Assembly: GCF_003477605.1 (NCBI RefSeq)
Contig: NZ_QUDR01000005.1
Location: forward strand, 1-64,000
Origin: Clostridium sp. AF37-5
GTDB taxonomy: Bacteria; Bacillota; Clostridia; Lachnospirales; Lachnospiraceae
DNA length: 64,000 nucleotides
Direction: 5' to 3'
The notes beneath the pieces were generated by a model. The model was not told the origin of the DNA and did not search any database. It worked only from the letters and a program-made list of their open reading frames with translations. Below, piece by piece: positions 61,784 through 64,000 of this stretch. Positions within the stretch are counted from its first letter, which is position 1, and each line of letters opens with the position of its first letter. Made by a program: the position numbers and the translations under genes.

Positions 61784-64000
61784 TCAACTAAAAAAATCAA
61801 ACTCATCTACCGCAAAGGCAATGTCAATCTGGAACGGCTCGCGCTGCGGCATCTGCAATCCCTGTTCATCTGCAATCACCAAATAGTAAGTAGCAGTATT
61901 GCTATATTTCAAAGATTTCAGATTAAACTGGCAACGGAAGGTTCTCTCTGCACCATTGTCACTTGTCTTATCCGCAATAATTTTCTGAACATCACTAATC
62001 AGCTTGCCATTTTCATCCGTAAAGTATACCTGATAACTAGCTGCTTCACGGTTTGCACTGACTGCATCCTTCTGATAGAAATTCAGTGAGAAAATCATAT
62101 TACTGATTTTACGGTTTGCGGACAACAAATTGACAGTTACCGGCTTGGTATCATATTTCTGTTTATTACGCCTATATTCCATAGAATCATTGCGGAGATA
62201 ATGGTACTCAATTACCGGGACAACTATTTCCTGCAAACTGATACCGCCATGCACAAAGTTCATTCCTCCACCATTCATCTTGATTCGGATACTTCCTCTA
62301 GGTGCAAATCCATCAAACTCCGTGTTGCCGCCCAGAAATTTCACAGGCAATAGATAGTTCGGCTGTGCGCCTTTCTGCATGATCGCATAGCGTCTGCCAT
62401 ATTCCACATCCATACCGTTAAAGTTAGTCTTGTCCGCTTTATCATCCTCAGTCAGCGGACTGTATGTATAAAGGAATCCATGATCGGCCGTAATCAGAAT
62501 ATTCGTGCCGCCAAATTCATTTACAATAATTCGCACAAGGTTCTTCAATTCTGAAATTGCCTTATCACAAGCAGAGAAAACAGCGGTATCAGAAGTATGG
62601 CTGGCTTCATCAATGGTATCGTGATAAATATAGACCACATCCATACCTTTCACCAAGGCACTCCGTTCTGCTCTCTTCATAGCAATAATGTCATTGTATT
62701 TTAATGCCACACTTGCCGGATCTTCTGATTTCAGAACCTTATCCCGGTAAGTGCTTGCCGTAGACTGACCATCTGCCAAAACTGTCAAAATATCATTCCG
62801 AACCTCTACTGTCAGTTCTTTGTGCGGCAGCAATGCTGCCATACCGAACTTTGTGATAGAAGGAAAGACGCTCTGCATACTGCTAATGGAAACCTTGCTC
62901 TGTGTTTCTCTCTGAAGCTGGTCTGCCATCGCAGCTGCCACTTCATACCGCATCGCATCCGAAATAATCACAAATATCTTAGTATCCGAAGTTTTAATAC
63001 GGGAACGATAAAATTCTTCCTGCTGCGGCACTTCCAAAACCTTACCATAAGTTGCCATTTCATCTGCGCACACATCCGACCAGTTATTCCCCAACTCACC
63101 TAAGAACCAATGAGTATAGAGCCCTTCCACTTTATCGACAACGTGCTTGAATAAATCATCCAGCAGAATATTGGAAATCTCCAGACTCTTTTGGAAACTC
63201 AGATGGAACAAACGGTAATAGGTATCCATCTGATAGTAACTTTCCGTATACTCTTTCCAGATGCCTTTTGCTTCTGCAGTGTGAAATCCAGCAGAATGTT
63301 CCTTAAAAAAACTCTGCATATTCGCCACTTGTAAAATACCGTCATAGAAATTCTCAAATGACTCATACCATGCACAAGTTCTGCGTTTTTCGACCGTAGA
63401 AGTTATGGCATCTACATCAATGATCTGGTCACTAATCTCCGTCATAAGCTTGATCAGAATCACTTCGTTGATACACGGGAAACACTCGGTTCCTGCCAGA
63501 TCATCCACAGACAACTTTTCAAAACGCTGATGGAGATGTGCTTTCTCCTCAACATACCGTGCCACATCGTATAGCTGCCCCACATCCTCACTATGAAGCC
63601 ATTCAGAAATAAAATCATAACAATATGCCTGATGCGGCATAGAAATAAAGCTGTCCAATCCAGCAAGATACTCCTGCCGCATGGTACGGGTAGCAGCGGT
63701 CAACAGTAAATGAATCGCCAGCCGTCCAAGGTCCGGTTCTTCCTCAGCAAATCCACTTCCCTGACGAACCATCGCCCAGAAAGCACTGTCTGCATGATAT
63801 TTTATGAAATCCTGATAAATGGTATTGTTGTTCAAATCCAATCCTGCACGGAACGTACTGCGAATAATCATATCCGGCTGTGCATCTTTCAATCCACATA
63901 TTGCTGCCATAACAGCCATGTGTAACTGCGCCGGGGTTGCCGGCACCTTATTCTGTGTGCCAACTTTCAAGCGACGATCTTTTGCATTGAAATAGGCACG
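61784..64000 (-). CDS. pglZ: BREX type 1 phosphatase-like protein PglZ (partial)
   Basis: The coding frame runs off the right edge (it reads RAYFNAKDRRLKVGTQN at the border), so the N-terminus is missing. About 738 residues are visible. The alkaline-phosphatase-like PglZ domain is clear: FVIISDAMRYEVAAAMADQL (Asp of the metal site), YHDTIDEASHTSDTAVF, and NILITADHGFLYTYSP with its ADHG motif. C-terminal beta-rich segments (FLGGNTEFDGFAPRGSIRI, MNFVHGGISLQEIVVPVIEY) match BREX type 1 PglZ. PglZ is essential for BREX defence. The remaining BREX genes (pglX, brxC, brxB, brxA) are expected upstream, beyond 64000. Confidence 0.93.
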   Translation of the reverse strand, partial: RAYFNAKDRRLKVGTQNKVPATPAQLHMAVMAAICGLKDAQPDMIIRSTFRAGLDLNNNTIYQDFIKYHADSAFWAMVRQGSGFAEEEPDLGRLAIHLLLTAATRTMRQEYLAGLDSFISMPHQAYCYDFISEWLHSEDVGQLYDVARYVEEKAHLHQRFEKLSVDDLAGTECFPCINEVILIKLMTEISDQIIDVDAITSTVEKRRTCAWYESFENFYDGILQVANMQSFFKEHSAGFHTAEAKGIWKEYTESYYQMDTYYRLFHLSFQKSLEISNILLDDLFKHVVDKVEGLYTHWFLGELGNNWSDVCADEMATYGKVLEVPQQEEFYRSRIKTSDTKIFVIISDAMRYEVAAAMADQLQRETQSKVSISSMQSVFPSITKFGMAALLPHKELTVEVRNDILTVLADGQSTASTYRDKVLKSEDPASVALKYNDIIAMKRAERSALVKGMDVVYIYHDTIDEASHTSDTAVFSACDKAISELKNLVRIIVNEFGGTNILITADHGFLYTYSPLTEDDKADKTNFNGMDVEYGRRYAIMQKGAQPNYLLPVKFLGGNTEFDGFAPRGSIRIKMNGGGMNFVHGGISLQEIVVPVIEYHYLRNDSMEYRRNKQKYDTKPVTVNLLSANRKISNMIFSLNFYQKDAVSANREAASYQVYFTDENGKLISDVQKIIADKTSDNGAERTFRCQFNLKSLKYSNTATYYLVIADEQGLQMPQREPFQIDIAFAVDEFDFFS

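Noticed and set aside
59646..64000. CRISPR-Cas or restriction-modification genes in the defence island
   Set aside because: No repeat arrays or nuclease/methylase motifs are seen; the two genes are clearly BREX components.

Overview
The window looks like the chromosome of a low-GC, spore-forming, butyrate-producing anaerobe of the Clostridia, most likely Lachnospiraceae (a Roseburia/Agathobacter/Butyrivibrio-like gut bacterium). The basis is a complete thl-crt-hbd-bcd-etfB-etfA butyrate operon facing a butyryl-CoA:acetate CoA-transferase gene (but), a spoIVA gene with a sigma-E-like promoter and a BofC-like protein, a chemoreceptor, and a T-box-controlled trp operon. The genus is an inference. 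Nearly every gene is on the minus strand; the only intact plus-strand gene is but. I see no rRNA, tRNA or CRISPR array.

Layout. 1-5.6 kb: small secreted, lipoprotein and membrane proteins of unknown function, two with PPC-like domains, one of them cut short by a transposase remnant. 5.6-6.5 kb: terminators, a broken lipoprotein-like gene and the first copy of a two-copy hairpin family. 6.5-14.6 kb: butyrate module, with coaD leading the operon and but transcribed divergently from the same roughly 210-bp control region. 14.6-15 kb: a large imperfect palindrome and the second copy of the hairpin. 15-19.4 kb: chemoreceptor and alaS. 19.4-25.9 kb: plsC-like, proA, 5-formyl-THF cyclo-ligase, DUF896, proB and two flavoproteins. 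25.9-33.8 kb: BofC-like protein, NlpC/P60 hydrolase, HD-GYP protein, a repeat-rich FapA-like protein, spoIVA and a lipoprotein with trigger-factor domains. 33.9-40.1 kb: trpEGDCBA behind a T-box leader, with no trpF. 40.1-43.1 kb: smpB, rnr, secG. 43.1-55.8 kb: a reduced dcw (division and cell wall) cluster from mraZ to ftsZ with MraZ operator repeats. 55.8-57.9 kb: lgt and ychF. 58-64 kb: the edge of a defence island with an orphan SLATT membrane effector, a decayed GNAT toxin-antitoxin pair, and brxL and pglZ of a type 1 BREX system running off the right edge.

How the genes work together. Thl, Crt, Hbd and Bcd/Etf turn two acetyl-CoA into butyryl-CoA, and But swaps the CoA onto acetate to release butyrate. 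CoaD supplies the CoA that the pathway recycles and appears to share its promoter. The dcw genes make lipid II, polymerise and cross-link septal wall and assemble the FtsZ ring. SecG, Lgt and the trigger-factor lipoprotein serve export and lipoprotein maturation. BREX, SLATT and the GNAT remnants are accessory defence genes next to core genes.

The least explained items are the conserved-core hairpin pair (5879-5950 and 14879-14968), the palindrome overlapping the 3' end of but, the 26-residue repeats of the FapA-like protein, and the SLATT protein next to BREX.
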